Part shown: positions 49,777 through 58,328 of the stretch, piece after piece
Numbering within the stretch: position 1 is the first letter of the stretch
Layout of the letters: each line of letters starts with the position of its first letter
Assembly: GCA_016191845.1 (NCBI GenBank)
Contig: JACPVF010000011.1
Span: 186,001 to 250,000, forward strand
DNA length: 64,000 nt
DNA from: Chloroflexota bacterium
Lineage (GTDB): Bacteria > Chloroflexota > Anaerolineae > Anaerolineales > Villigracilaceae
Reading direction: 5' to 3'
The notes under the pieces: generated by a model
The model's input: only the letters and a program-made list of their open reading frames with translations
Told to the model about the DNA's origin: nothing
Database searches by the model: none
Made by a program: the position numbers and the translations under genes

Positions 49777-51060
49777 ATGATAAACAAATCTTTGGAAAGA
49801 CTTGGCAAGGTCTACAACGAGTTCCCCCGTAAATTCTGGTTCGTGGTCGGGGTGTCGTTCATCGATCGCATCGGCGGGACGCTCCTGTTCCCATTCTTCA
49901 CACTGTACATCACCCAGAAATTCCACGTGGGCATGACCGAAGCAGGCACGGTCCTGGGCACCTTTTCACTCTTTGGGATGTTCGGCAGCGTGATCGGGGG
50001 TGCGTTGACCGACCGCCTCGGACGCCGCCGTCTGATCCTGTTCGGACTGGTCTTCAGCGCGGTCAGCACGCTGGCGCTGGGTTCTGTCAACACGCTGACC
50101 ATGCTCTATCCACTGGCAGTGCTGATCGGTCTGCTGTCCGATGTGGCGGGTCCTGCCCACTCGGCCATGATCGCCGACATCCTGCCCGAGGAAAAGCGCC
50201 AGGAGGGCTTCGGCATCCTGCGCGTGGTGGCCAACGTCTCATGGATGATCGGACCCATCATCGGTGGCTTCCTGGCCAATCGTTCCTACCTTGCGTTATT
50301 CGTCACCGACGCGGTCATCAGTTGTATCGTAGCGGTGCTATTCTATCTCTACATGCCCGAGACCAAGCCACAGGTCCAGACTTTGGCTCACGAGGAGACC
50401 GAACACGAGACGATGCTCCAGACCTTCGTCGGCTACATCAAGGTCCTGCGCGACGGCCCCTACGTGGGCTTCCTGGGCGCATCCGTTCTGATGGGCCTGG
50501 TCTATCAGCAGATGTACAACTCCCTGTCGTATTACCTGCTCAAGAACCACGGAGTCGAACCCTCAGGCTACGGTTTCCTGATGACCTCCAGCGCCATCAC
50601 GGTGGTGCTCTTCCAGTTCGGGGTGACGCGCCTGATCAAGAAGCGGCCGCCCTTCCTGACCATGGCGGTCGGCGTCCTGTTCTACGTGCTCGGCTTCTCG
50701 ATGTTCGGGGTTGTCTCGGCCTATTGGCTGTTTGTGACTGCCATCGTGGTCATCACCATCGGCGAGATGATCATCATGCCGACCAGTTCCGCGCTGACGG
50801 CTGGATTCGCCCCCGCCGATATGCGCGGTCGATATATGGCGATGTACGGTCTCTCGTGGGGCCTGCCCGCCATTGTGGGTCCCACCGCTGCAGGCCTGAT
50901 CCTCGACGGCCCCAACCCAAACCTGCTCTGGTTCCTCGGCGGCGCGTTGACCCTGGTCTCCGCAGCCAGCTTCTACTTCCTACACTTAACCCTTGGCAAA
51001 CAGGAACGCTTCATCCCGCAGGAGGAGCCGACCCAGCCTCTGCCCGCCGCAACCGACTAA
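49777..51060 (+). CDS. MFS transporter, MdtH/drug-efflux-like
   Basis: A 12-helix major facilitator protein of 427 residues. SFIDRIGGTLLFPFFTLYITQKFHVG forms helix 1, and the family loop between helices 2 and 3 is GGALTDRLGRRRLILFGL (about 74-91). ADILPEEKRQEGFGILRVVANVSWMIGPIIGGFLA (about 131-165) is the helix 4-5 antiporter-like region of multidrug resistance subgroups. The substrate is unknown. ATG 49777 follows GAGG at good spacing, and an extended -10 (TGCTATGAT, 49745-49753) lies about 25 bp upstream. A bidirectional terminator closes the gene. Confidence 0.85.
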   Translation: MINKSLERLGKVYNEFPRKFWFVVGVSFIDRIGGTLLFPFFTLYITQKFHVGMTEAGTVLGTFSLFGMFGSVIGGALTDRLGRRRLILFGLVFSAVSTLALGSVNTLTMLYPLAVLIGLLSDVAGPAHSAMIADILPEEKRQEGFGILRVVANVSWMIGPIIGGFLANRSYLALFVTDAVISCIVAVLFYLYMPETKPQVQTLAHEETEHETMLQTFVGYIKVLRDGPYVGFLGASVLMGLVYQQMYNSLSYYLLKNHGVEPSGYGFLMTSSAITVVLFQFGVTRLIKKRPPFLTMAVGVLFYVLGFSMFGVVSAYWLFVTAIVVITIGEMIIMPTSSALTAGFAPADMRGRYMAMYGLSWGLPAIVGPTAAGLILDGPNPNLLWFLGGALTLVSAASFYFLHLTLGKQERFIPQEEPTQPLPAATD

Positions 51061-51063
51061 AAT

Positions 51064-51089
51064 GAAGTCCCGCCTTTCGGCGGGACTTC
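51064..51089. terminator. Bidirectional terminator between the MFS and SlyD genes
   Basis: GAAGTCCCGCC and its complement form an 11-bp stem with loop TTTC between convergent genes. Confidence 0.87.
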
Positions 51090-51095
51090 TTCATG

Positions 51096-51584
51096 CTAGT
51101 GGTGATGTCCAGCTTCGTGGACGTGACCATGCTCCACTTCTTCTTCGGTCGGAGCGCGCAGCGCCACCACCTTGACCTTGAACTTCAATTCCTGACCCGC
51201 CAGCGGGTGGTTGAAATCCAAGCGAACGGAGTCGTCACCGACCTCGTCGATGCGGGCGTAGTGGGCCTGGCCATCGTCGCCGCTGACGCTCAACTCAAGG
51301 CCTTCCTCGATCGACATATCGTCTGGGAATTCCTTGCGCGGCACATCCATGAAGGCAGCTTCATCGTATTCGCCGTAGCCATCGGCGGGAGCTACGGTCA
51401 CTTCCTTCTCGTCGCCGATCTTCATACCCATCATCTCTTGTTCCAGGCCGGGGATGATGTTCCCGTAGCCCGCCAGGAACTGCAAGGGACCCTGTCCGTC
51501 CGAAGTGTCCAGCACTTCGCCGCCGACCCACAGGGTATATTCCATCGAAACAACCTGGCCGTTGGTGACTGTATTCTCGCTCAT
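51096..51584 (-). CDS. SlyD-like FKBP peptidyl-prolyl isomerase
   Basis: A cytoplasmic 162-residue prolyl isomerase and chaperone. The FKBP core is split by the insert-in-flap domain typical of SlyD: MEYTLWVGGEVLDTSDGQGPLQFLAGYGNIIPGLEQEMMGMKIGDEKEVTVAPADGYGEYDE is the first half, and LDFNHPLAGQELKFKVKVVAL returns to the FKBP sheet. The tail HGHVHEAGHHH is a short metal-binding His stretch, much shorter than in E. coli SlyD. ATG 51584 has AAAGGA six bases upstream; a longer frame to 51608 lacks support. Confidence 0.87.
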   Translation of the reverse strand: MSENTVTNGQVVSMEYTLWVGGEVLDTSDGQGPLQFLAGYGNIIPGLEQEMMGMKIGDEKEVTVAPADGYGEYDEAAFMDVPRKEFPDDMSIEEGLELSVSGDDGQAHYARIDEVGDDSVRLDFNHPLAGQELKFKVKVVALRAPTEEEVEHGHVHEAGHHH

Positions 51585-51623
51585 GGTAATCCTTTCAAGT
51601 GTGACCAAATAAGACGTATTTTG

Positions 51624-51650
51624 AAAAAATCAACCCGCCTTTCGGCGGGT
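51624..51650 (-). terminator. Terminator of the tRNA gene
   Basis: ACCCGCC and GGCGGGT with loop TTTC; on the minus strand it runs into TTGATTTTTT directly after the tRNA. Confidence 0.82.
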
Positions 51651-51655
51651 CATAG

Positions 51656-51727
51656 TGCCGAGGGTGAGATTTGAACTCACGACCAAGGGCTTATGAGTCC
51701 CCTGCTCTGCCACTGAGCTACCTCGGC
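51656..51727 (-). tRNA. tRNA with CAU anticodon (elongator Met or lysidine Ile2)
   Basis: A 72-nt cloverleaf. The acceptor GCCGAGG pairs fully with CCUCGGC, the discriminator is A, and CCA is not encoded. The D arm is GCUC/GAGC with an AGUGGCA loop. The anticodon loop is CUCAUAA, giving CAU. The anticodon stem has an A-G mismatch at its loop end. The T arm GUGAG/CUCAC encloses UUCAAAU. The variable region UUGGUCG resembles E. coli tRNA-Ile2 more than elongator tRNA-Met, so the CAU may be modified to lysidine-AU and read AUA. Initiator tRNA is unlikely because the first acceptor pair is intact. Confidence 0.9.
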
Positions 51728-51831
51728 GTTGTGGAAAGAGCGCGGCAAATATACTATGGGTGTTTGCATTTGTCAACAGCGGAACGATTTTGGCCGTCCG
51801 CGATTATAATTCGAGGCTAAAGGAGAAGGCC

Positions 51832-52740
51832 ATGCGAATCCTCGTCCTCAGCAATGACCCCAATGAACGCGCCACCATCCTGCAGGTCCTACAGGGCCGC
51901 AAGCATGAAGCGCTGACTTGCGCCGACAGCCAGTCGGCCTGGGAACTTCTCCTCTCGGGCCGCGTCCGCTACGTCATTGCCGACCGCACCAACACAGATG
52001 TGGACGAGAAGCACTTCGTGGAACACATCCGCGCGGGGGGATTGCCCGCCCCCATCTACATCCTGCTCATCACCAACCACGCCTTCGATCCCGAAACCCA
52101 ACCCGCCCGTGCCGACGATTACCTGTATAAGCCCGTCTCTGCAGCGGAACTTCGCTCGCGGGTGGCCATCGGAGAACGTATCCTCAGCCTGGGTGACAAC
52201 CTCCTGCAAGCCAAGGATCAACTCGAAAACATGGCCATCTTCGACCCCTTGACGGGTCTGATGAACCAGAAGGCTTTCCTCACCACGGCTCACGGCGAAC
52301 TGGAACGCGCCCGCCGCAGCCAGGCTCCATTGAGCCTGATCATGCTCGACGTGGACAATTTCAAGTTGCTGAACGCCCAATACGGCACGCGCATTGGCGA
52401 CGAAGTCTTGAAATTGGTGGCGCAGGTCATCCGCGAGAAAAGCCGACCCTACGACTGCGTCGGGCGCTGGCAGGGGGACGAGTTCATCACTGCCCTGCCC
52501 GGGCTGATCGGCACGGATGCAGAAAAAGTGGCCGAGCGCATTATCAACGGCGTGCGCGCCATTTTGCTGACCGCAGGCAAGGAGGGGCCGCGCCTGAGCC
52601 TGCAAATGAGCGCAGGTGTAGCTACGCTCATGCACGTCAGCCCGACCGTGGAATTCCCCTCCCTGGTGAGTCAGGCCCATAATGCCTTGTTGCGCGCCAA
52701 AGAGGCGGGTGGAAATCAGGTCTTTCTCTCATACGCTTAA
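51832..52740 (+). CDS. Response-regulator-like GGDEF protein
   Basis: A 302-residue protein. Residues 1-115 are a receiver-like domain (ILVLSNDPNERATILQVL, VRYVIADRTNTD, DDYLYKPVSAAELRSRV), with Lys in KPVS conserved and an Asp at the phosphorylation place in VIADRT. A short linker leads to a diguanylate cyclase domain (about 135-300): DPLTGLMNQKAF, LIMLDVDNFKLLNAQYGTRIGDEVL and the active-site motif GRWQGDEF. The motif is QGDEF instead of GGDEF, so c-di-GMP synthesis may be reduced or lost. AAAGGAG precedes ATG 51832. It converges with azlD one base apart. Confidence 0.82.
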   Translation: MRILVLSNDPNERATILQVLQGRKHEALTCADSQSAWELLLSGRVRYVIADRTNTDVDEKHFVEHIRAGGLPAPIYILLITNHAFDPETQPARADDYLYKPVSAAELRSRVAIGERILSLGDNLLQAKDQLENMAIFDPLTGLMNQKAFLTTAHGELERARRSQAPLSLIMLDVDNFKLLNAQYGTRIGDEVLKLVAQVIREKSRPYDCVGRWQGDEFITALPGLIGTDAEKVAERIINGVRAILLTAGKEGPRLSLQMSAGVATLMHVSPTVEFPSLVSQAHNALLRAKEAGGNQVFLSYA

Positions 52741-52741
52741 T

Positions 52742-53059
52742 TCAACGAACCACAAATTGCAGCACGAGCAAAGCCGCCATGCCCGCCAGGATGGTCAGCA
52801 GGGTATTCTTTGTCCATTGTGCGACCAACACCGCCACCAAGCCCGCCAGCAAACGGTCATTGCCAAGGGTCAGAGCCAGCTTTCCGTCGTGGATCAAAAT
52901 CTCGGGAAAGATGATCGCCGAAAGCACCGCAGGCGGGACGTAGTGCAAGGCGCGGCGCAGCGTCTCGGGGATGTGAAATCGTCCAAATAGATAAATGAAC
53001 GAAAAACGCATCCCGAATGTGATCAGCCCGCCCAAAAACATCACCAACCAAATATTCAC
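52742..53059 (-). CDS. azlD: AzlD-like branched-chain amino acid export subunit
   Basis: A 105-residue membrane protein with three or four helices, the small partner of AzlC in export of branched-chain amino acids or analogues. The family features are GGLITFGMRFSFIYLFGR (about 10-27) and LRRALHYVPPAVLSAIIFPEIL (about 34-55). It starts with GTG at 53059, which overlaps the azlC stop by 4 bp (GTGA), and AAGGAGG lies six bases upstream. Longer in-frame extensions run inside azlC and are not needed. Confidence 0.85.
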   Translation of the reverse strand: MNIWLVMFLGGLITFGMRFSFIYLFGRFHIPETLRRALHYVPPAVLSAIIFPEILIHDGKLALTLGNDRLLAGLVAVLVAQWTKNTLLTILAGMAALLVLQFVVR

Positions 53060-53757
53060 AGCGTCCTCCTTGAGGATCTCCGACCCTCCAGCATGGTTCC
53101 GACCAAAATGCCCGTCAACGCCGCCAGGATCAACCCCAATTTGAAAGGCAGGTTGTAAGCCAGCAATGCCACCAGTCCCGCACTGAGCGCCGCCATCACT
53201 GCGGGGCGATTTCGCAGCACGGGCATGACCAACGCGATGAAGGTCAGCGGCAAGGCGAAGTCCAGTGGCCAATTCTGCGGAATGGCCGCTCCGAGGAAGA
53301 TTCCCAGCCCCGTGCTGATTTGCCACGTCGACCACAGCGCCAGTCCCGCCCCAAACAGGAACCAATGTCCCAGCGGAGAGGCGCCCTCACGTTCGAACTT
53401 CAAGGCTGTGGGAGCATAGGCCTCATCCGTCAACAGATAAGCCAGAAGGATTTTCCAGCGGACGGGAAGCTTCTCCAGATATGGCGCCAGGGAGGCGCTG
53501 TACAGCATGTGGCGCAGGTTGACCACCGCGATGGTCAGCACAATCACCAGCCCAGGTGCGGCATCGTGGACCAATTGCGCTGTGATAAATTGCGCCGATC
53601 CCGCGAACACAATGGACGACATCATCTGCGACGCTGCCAGGCTCAAGCCCGCATTGAGCGCCAAAGCGCCATAGATCATCCCAAACGGGAACACCCCCAC
53701 CAGCAGCGGGACCTCCTCCCGCACCCCCGACCAAAACATGGACATTTTTTCGTTCAT
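53056..53757 (-). CDS. azlC: AzlC-like branched-chain amino acid exporter
   Basis: The large subunit of the AzlCD exporter, 233 residues with seven to eight helices. The family start GVREEVPLLVGVFPFGMIYGALALNAGLS and QMMSSIVFAGSAQFITAQLVHDAAPGLVIVLTIAVVNLRHMLYSASLAPYL are diagnostic of AzlC/YgaZ. The last helices and the charged tail EGRRSSRRTL complete it. ATG 53757 follows GAGAGGTGTC; a nearby TTG at 53769 is the alternative. It diverges from ansA; the 107 bp between them hold both promoters. Confidence 0.85.
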   Translation of the reverse strand: MNEKMSMFWSGVREEVPLLVGVFPFGMIYGALALNAGLSLAASQMMSSIVFAGSAQFITAQLVHDAAPGLVIVLTIAVVNLRHMLYSASLAPYLEKLPVRWKILLAYLLTDEAYAPTALKFEREGASPLGHWFLFGAGLALWSTWQISTGLGIFLGAAIPQNWPLDFALPLTFIALVMPVLRNRPAVMAALSAGLVALLAYNLPFKLGLILAALTGILVGTMLEGRRSSRRTL

Positions 53758-53864
53758 GACACCTCTCAATAGCCGACTATTTTACTCGTGAAGAGGCCAC
53801 TTGAGCGTCGCGCTGCAATCATGGTTTAATAGAAAGAAATCAGCAAACCTTAGGTGACATTCTC

Positions 53865-54881
53865 ATGAAAAAACGAGTCCACATTATCTACACAGGCGGG
53901 ACCATCGGCATGCAGCCCACACCCGAAGGCTACGCGCCTGCGCCCGGCTACCTGGCAGAGCAGCTCCTGTCCATGCCAGAACTGAAAAGCGCCTCGATGC
54001 CTGAGGTGGATATCCAGGAGTACAATCCGCTGCTTGACTCGGCAAACATGACGCCCGAAGATTGGCACAAGATCGCCCGTGACGTCGGCGCTCACTACCA
54101 CGATTATGACGGCTTTATCATCTTACACGGCACGGACACGATGGCATACACCGCCTCCGCCCTGCCGTTCATGTTGCAAGGCTTGGGAAAACCCGTGGTG
54201 CTGACAGGCTCGCAGATCCCGCTGTGCGAGGTCCGCAACGATGCCCGCGCCAATATCATCACCGCTCTGACCATCGCCGCCAATTTTGATATTCCCGAGG
54301 TCTGTCTGTGTTTTGGCAACCAGCTTCTGCGTGGCTGCCGCTCGGTCAAGGTCAGCACCGACGGCTTGGATGCCTTCGCCTCCCCCAACCTGCCGCCGCT
54401 CGGTGACATTGGCGTGGACATCCGCATTCACCGCGAACTGGTACTGCCCGCTCCGCCTGAAGGAAGCATGTTGCAAGTGAAGGAGTTGAAACAAGTCAAC
54501 GTGGGAGCGCTGCCTTTGTGGCCTGGCATCCCAGCTCAAGTTGTCCGCAATTTTTTGCAACCACCGCTGCAAGGGCTGATTCTGAGAGCCTACGGTGTGG
54601 GTAATGGTCCAACCAACAATGTGGATTTTCTCACCGCGGTAGAAGAAGCTACCACGCAGGGCGTGGTCATTGTCGATTGCACCCAATGCCTGCGAGGTAG
54701 TGTCCACCTTGGGGATTACGCAACCGGTTCCGCCCTGGCAAGAGCTGGGGTCATTAGCGGTTACGATATGACCGCCGAAGCCGCTCTTGCCAAACTATCT
54801 TATCTATTTAGCCAAAATCTTCCTGTGGACGAAATCAAGAGACTGATGCAGGCCGACCTCTGCGGTGAGTTGACCTTATAG
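53865..54881 (+). CDS. ansA: Type I L-asparaginase
   Basis: Cytoplasmic asparaginase hydrolysing L-asparagine to aspartate and ammonia. The first catalytic threonine is in IIYTGGTIGMQ (about 8-18) and the second triad is HGTDTMAYTASAL (about 86-98). VVLTGSQIPL and KVSTDGLDAFASPN follow, typical of the AnsA (type I) group. There is no signal peptide, which separates it from periplasmic type II enzymes, and 338 residues is normal. AGGTGA lies before the ATG. A kinase-like gene starts 13 bp after its stop. Confidence 0.92.
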   Translation: MKKRVHIIYTGGTIGMQPTPEGYAPAPGYLAEQLLSMPELKSASMPEVDIQEYNPLLDSANMTPEDWHKIARDVGAHYHDYDGFIILHGTDTMAYTASALPFMLQGLGKPVVLTGSQIPLCEVRNDARANIITALTIAANFDIPEVCLCFGNQLLRGCRSVKVSTDGLDAFASPNLPPLGDIGVDIRIHRELVLPAPPEGSMLQVKELKQVNVGALPLWPGIPAQVVRNFLQPPLQGLILRAYGVGNGPTNNVDFLTAVEEATTQGVVIVDCTQCLRGSVHLGDYATGSALARAGVISGYDMTAEAALAKLSYLFSQNLPVDEIKRLMQADLCGELTL

Positions 54882-54894
54882 GGTTATCATCCCC

Positions 54895-55896
54895 ATGCTT
54901 GAAAAACCCAATGTTCAAGATGATGTCATTCTTTCTCACTTAAATATTGAGTACAACCTACATGCCAACGAGCTGCGATTCCTCCCACTTGGGGCAGACA
55001 TGGGTACGGCTGTATATCAAGTTGTCACAGATAATGGAACCGCTTATTTCCTCAAATTACGCAAAGGCTTTGACGAAATAAGCATAACCATTCCGCTCTT
55101 CCTAAAATCGCAAGGGGTGAAAGAGATCATTTCGCCGATTGAAACAAAATCAAAACAAGGCTGGGCAAACTTTGGCGAATATAAGATGATCTTGTACCCG
55201 TTCATCAAAGGCAGGAATGGATTTGAAGCAGAATTATCCAATGTTCATAAGCGAGTCCTTGGGGCAACACTCAAAGCAGTCCACTCTGTTCCCATTCCAC
55301 CCGAACTTAAGCGACAAATGTCACGAGAGACTTTTTCACCAAAGTTTCACGAAAGCATGAAGTCATTTCAAAAAAAGATAAAAGAGCAAACGCATAACGA
55401 TCCTGTCGCGGCAAAGCTGGTGAAATTCATCCAATCAAAACAGGACGTAATCAATCATCTCATCGAACGAGCGGAGACTCTTGCAGCAGAACTTCAATCC
55501 AAACCTCTAGAATTTGTCCTCTGCCATACAGATATCCATGGCGGCAACATGTTAATCGGTGAAAACGGTGAATTTTTCGTTGTCGATTGGGATGCTCCCC
55601 TGCTTGCCCCCAAAGAACGTGACCTGATGTTCGTCGGCGGCGGAATTGACAACATCTGGAGAACGAAACGGGATGAAGCCCTATTTTATGAAGGCTATGG
55701 GGAAACGAAAATCAACGTTGTGGCGCTGGCCTATTACCGCTTTGAACGGATTATTGTAGACTTGGTCGAGTTTTGCAATCAACTTCTGTTGAGCGACGAA
55801 GGCGGCGCGGATCGTGAACAAGCCTACCGGTGGTTCACATCCAACTTCGAGGCGGGGAGTACAATTGAGATTGCAGAGAAGACCGATCATCATTGA
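54895..55896 (+). CDS. APH family phosphotransferase, spectinomycin-kinase-like
   Basis: A 333-residue small-molecule kinase with the aminoglycoside phosphotransferase fold. An N-lobe Lys is in YFLKLRKGF (about 52). The catalytic loop is HTDIHGGNML (about 211-220) and the metal-binding motif VVDWDAPLLAPKERDLMF (about 231-248). These features and the N-terminal layout recall APH(9)-type spectinomycin phosphotransferases, but similar proteins phosphorylate sugars or homoserine, so resistance is not shown. The DNA is more AT-rich than its neighbours. It has no clear ribosome site and follows ansA closely. Confidence 0.7.
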   Translation: MLEKPNVQDDVILSHLNIEYNLHANELRFLPLGADMGTAVYQVVTDNGTAYFLKLRKGFDEISITIPLFLKSQGVKEIISPIETKSKQGWANFGEYKMILYPFIKGRNGFEAELSNVHKRVLGATLKAVHSVPIPPELKRQMSRETFSPKFHESMKSFQKKIKEQTHNDPVAAKLVKFIQSKQDVINHLIERAETLAAELQSKPLEFVLCHTDIHGGNMLIGENGEFFVVDWDAPLLAPKERDLMFVGGGIDNIWRTKRDEALFYEGYGETKINVVALAYYRFERIIVDLVEFCNQLLLSDEGGADREQAYRWFTSNFEAGSTIEIAEKTDHH

Positions 55897-55995
55897 AAAG
55901 CCAAAGGATGAAATGTGTGGTACTTCGAAGATAACCAAAGAGCACACCTTCTCAGGCATGCTCTTTTCGAGGTGAATGCGCGCTAACGCTGTTTA

Positions 55996-56118
55996 CTACT
56001 GGATAAACATCAGCCCTATTCCAAACAACAGCAAACTGGCAGATAGAAGTATCAGTACAGTTGTGATACTTGCTTTATGATGGGGAAAGCGACGCTCAAC
56101 CAATCTTAGGATATGCAT
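55996..56118 (-). CDS. Small single-helix membrane protein
   Basis: A 40-codon gene that is easily missed. ATG at 56118 is preceded five bases upstream by TGGAGGT. The product opens with a basic, cytoplasmic-looking stretch (MHILRLVERRFPHHK) followed by one membrane helix (residues 16-39, SITTVLILLSASLLLFGIGL) and ends MFIQ-stop. It lies 39 bp past the trpA stop on the same strand and may be read as the last gene of the trp transcript. The rest of 55897-56157 shows nothing else. Function unknown. Confidence 0.6.
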   Translation of the reverse strand: MHILRLVERRFPHHKASITTVLILLSASLLLFGIGLMFIQ

Positions 56119-56157
56119 GAGACCTCCATTTCTGCTTACAAGTATAAACCAAGAATA

Positions 56158-56961
56158 TTAATAGGACTTCCCAAGCGCAGCGGCGAAACTCCTCGCAAAC
56201 TCCTTCGCCGCCTCTACAGGCTTTTCACTCCCTCCGATCGTCTTCACACACGCTGAGCCGACAATGACTCCATCCGCGAGTTGACCGACCTGCTTCGCCT
56301 GTTCAGGTGTGCCGATGCCAAATCCCACGCACACAGGCGCGGATGTGTGCGCCCGCACACGAGCGATCAGTGCACCGAGGTCGTTTGAAATTTCTCTGCG
56401 TTCACCCGTTACACCCGTAACACTGACGAGATAAATAAATCCCTTCGCATTGCGAGCAATCGCTTCCATGCGCTCATCGGGCGATGTGGGCGCGAGCATT
56501 TGAATCAACGGCAAGTCCCCCGCCACAGATGTAAACTCCTCCGCTTCTTCCATCGGCAAGTCAGGGATGATGAATCCGTCCGCGTCTGCTTCTCTCGCGT
56601 CGCGGATAAATTTCTCCAATCCATACGCCAGCATCGGGTTGTAGTAACCCATCAAAATCAGCGGAATGGTCACGCCGCGCGTGCGAAGTTCCTTCACAGC
56701 TTCGAGCGATTTCTTGACTGTGATTCCTTTTTCCAATGCTATTTGTGTGGCTTGCTGAATCACAGGTCCATCTGCGAGCGGGTCGGAGAAAGAAAGACCC
56801 ACTTCAATCAAGTCTGCGCCGTTTTCCCTGGCACCGCCCGCCAGGGCAGGTGTGGCTAAGGCTTCAATCACATCCACGGATGTTTCCAAGTCAGGATAGC
56901 CCAGCGGGAAGTAAGGCATGAAGATGGGTTTATTTTTGAAGGCGTTTTCGATTCTGTTCAT
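56158..56961 (-). CDS. trpA: Tryptophan synthase alpha subunit
   Basis: Cleaves indole-3-glycerol phosphate to indole and glyceraldehyde 3-phosphate; the indole is tunnelled to TrpB. It is a TIM barrel of 267 residues. The catalytic Glu is in GADLIEVGLSFSDPLADG (E53, with the catalytic Asp at 64), and MGYYNPMLAYG and a C-terminal GFGIGTPEQAKQVGQLADGVIVGSACVK phosphate site are present. About ten extra residues (PALAGGAREN, near 38-47) precede the catalytic strand and are encoded by a palindromic insertion (56826-56846). ATG 56961 follows AAGGA; the longer frame to 57015 enters a repeat. Confidence 0.92.
   Translation of the reverse strand: MNRIENAFKNKPIFMPYFPLGYPDLETSVDVIEALATPALAGGARENGADLIEVGLSFSDPLADGPVIQQATQIALEKGITVKKSLEAVKELRTRGVTIPLILMGYYNPMLAYGLEKFIRDAREADADGFIIPDLPMEEAEEFTSVAGDLPLIQMLAPTSPDERMEAIARNAKGFIYLVSVTGVTGERREISNDLGALIARVRAHTSAPVCVGFGIGTPEQAKQVGQLADGVIVGSACVKTIGGSEKPVEAAKEFARSFAAALGKSY
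56826..56846. repeat. Short palindrome inserted in frame in trpA
   Basis: CCCTGGC and GCCAGGG flank a seven-base loop ACCGCCC. It coincides with the extra residues before the TrpA catalytic glutamate, where homologues such as Salmonella TrpA have none. Confidence 0.6.
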
Positions 56962-56975
56962 AATAAATAATTCCT

Positions 56976-57045
56976 TGTAGGGGCGAGGTCCCCTCGCCCA
57001 TTTTGTATATTTCATTAACTTGGGCGGGGAAACCCCGCCCCTACA
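56976..57045. repeat. Composite palindromic repeat between trpB and trpA
   Basis: The ends are TGTAGGGGCG and CGCCCCTACA. Inside are GGGGCGAGG-TC-CCCTCGCCC and GGGCGGGG-AAA-CCCCGCCC. The trpB stop codon (CTA read as TAG, 57041-57043) is part of the repeat. A related copy lies at 59866. Confidence 0.75.
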
Positions 57046-58240
57046 TGTTTGTGCCCAATTCCTTGATGACGGTATTTAAATCTTTATCACCGCGTCCAGA
57101 TAAATTCACCAAGATCACCTGATCCTTGCGCATGGTCGGCGCCTTCTTGATGACTTCTGCCACAGCGTGAGATGACTCTAATGCGGGGATAATTCCTTCG
57201 GTGTGGCACAACATCTGAAAAGCGTTCAAAGCTTCTACATCGGTCGCAGATGTATAAAACGCACGTTCATTGTCGCGCAGCATGGCGTGTTCGGGACCGA
57301 TGGCAGCGTAATCCAAACCTGCTGAAACCGAATGCGTCTCGGCAATTTGTCCGTCTTCATCTTGCAGGACATAGGTGCGTGTGCCGTGAATGACTCCCAC
57401 TCGCGCTTTTTCTGGGTCGCCAAAACGCGCCGCGTGTTTGCCCGAAGGGATTCCGCTGCCGCCTGCTTCCACGCCGATGAGTTCAACATGCTCGTCATTC
57501 ACAAATCCGCTGAAGACGCCGATGGCATTTGAGCCGCCACCCACGCAGGCGATGACGGTATCGGGCAAGCGTCCCGCGTCCATGAGCATTTGTTCACGCG
57601 CCTCACGCCCGATGACCGATTGAAACTCACGCACAATGGTCGGGTATGGGTGCGGTCCCAACGCGGAGCCAAGCAGGTAATGTGTGTCTCGTACATTCGT
57701 CACCCAATCACGGATGGCTTCGTTGATGGCGTCTTTCAAGGTCTTCGTGCCCGACTCCACGGGGCGCACTTCCGCACCGAGCAACCTCATGCGGAAGACA
57801 TTCGGCTCCTGACGAGCAATGTCCACGGAGCCCATATAGACCACACATTCGAGTCCCAGCAATGCCGCAGCGGTGGCAGATGCAACTCCGTGCTGCCCTG
57901 CCCCAGTTTCGGCAACGATGCGCTTCTTTCCCATCCGCTTGACGAGCAATGCCTGTCCCAATGCATTATTGATTTTATGCGCGCCTGTGTGCGCCAAGTC
58001 TTCGCGCTTCAAATAGATTTGTGAGCCGCCCAATTTTTCAGAGAGGCGTTTGGCATAGGTTAGCGGTGTGGGTCTGCCAACAAATGACGCCATCAATTTG
58101 TCAAATTCCGCGTTGAAGGCTGGGTCATTGCGCGCCGAGACGAACTCACGCTCCAACTCGATCAGCGCGGGCATGAGCGTTTCGGGGACAAATTGTCCGC
58201 CGTAGGGACCGAATTTGTGGGGTAGTAAAGTAGTGGTCAT
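57041..58240 (-). CDS. trpB: Tryptophan synthase beta subunit
   Basis: PLP enzyme joining indole and L-serine to tryptophan, 399 residues, the common TrpB1 length. It opens [19 protein letters not shown]; the PLP lysine is in [17 protein letters not shown] (about 81-97). [16 protein letters not shown] and [16 protein letters not shown] (phosphate loop) follow, then ECSHAVAEV-type ESSHAVAEV and [11 protein letters not shown] at the end. The last residues and the TAG stop come from the repeat at 56976-57045. ATG 58240 has GGAGAAC upstream; the extra 17 residues of a longer frame read through an inverted repeat. Confidence 0.95.
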   Translation of the reverse strand: MTTTLLPHKFGPYGGQFVPETLMPALIELEREFVSARNDPAFNAEFDKLMASFVGRPTPLTYAKRLSEKLGGSQIYLKREDLAHTGAHKINNALGQALLVKRMGKKRIVAETGAGQHGVASATAAALLGLECVVYMGSVDIARQEPNVFRMRLLGAEVRPVESGTKTLKDAINEAIRDWVTNVRDTHYLLGSALGPHPYPTIVREFQSVIGREAREQMLMDAGRLPDTVIACVGGGSNAIGVFSGFVNDEHVELIGVEAGGSGIPSGKHAARFGDPEKARVGVIHGTRTYVLQDEDGQIAETHSVSAGLDYAAIGPEHAMLRDNERAFYTSATDVEALNAFQMLCHTEGIIPALESSHAVAEVIKKAPTMRKDQVILVNLSGRGDKDLNTVIKELGTNM

Positions 58241-58273
58241 AAGTTCTCCGTTATCAGATATTCGATACACCTG

Positions 58274-58294
58274 CACTTGCATCAGGTGCAAGTG
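58274..58294. repeat. Hairpin between trpF and trpB
   Basis: CACTTGCA-TCAGG-TGCAAGTG, an 8-bp perfect stem in the 88-bp gap. No T tract follows on either strand. Confidence 0.6.
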
Positions 58295-58328
58295 TTCGTA
58301 ATTCGATATTGGGGATTGGAAATTGTTT

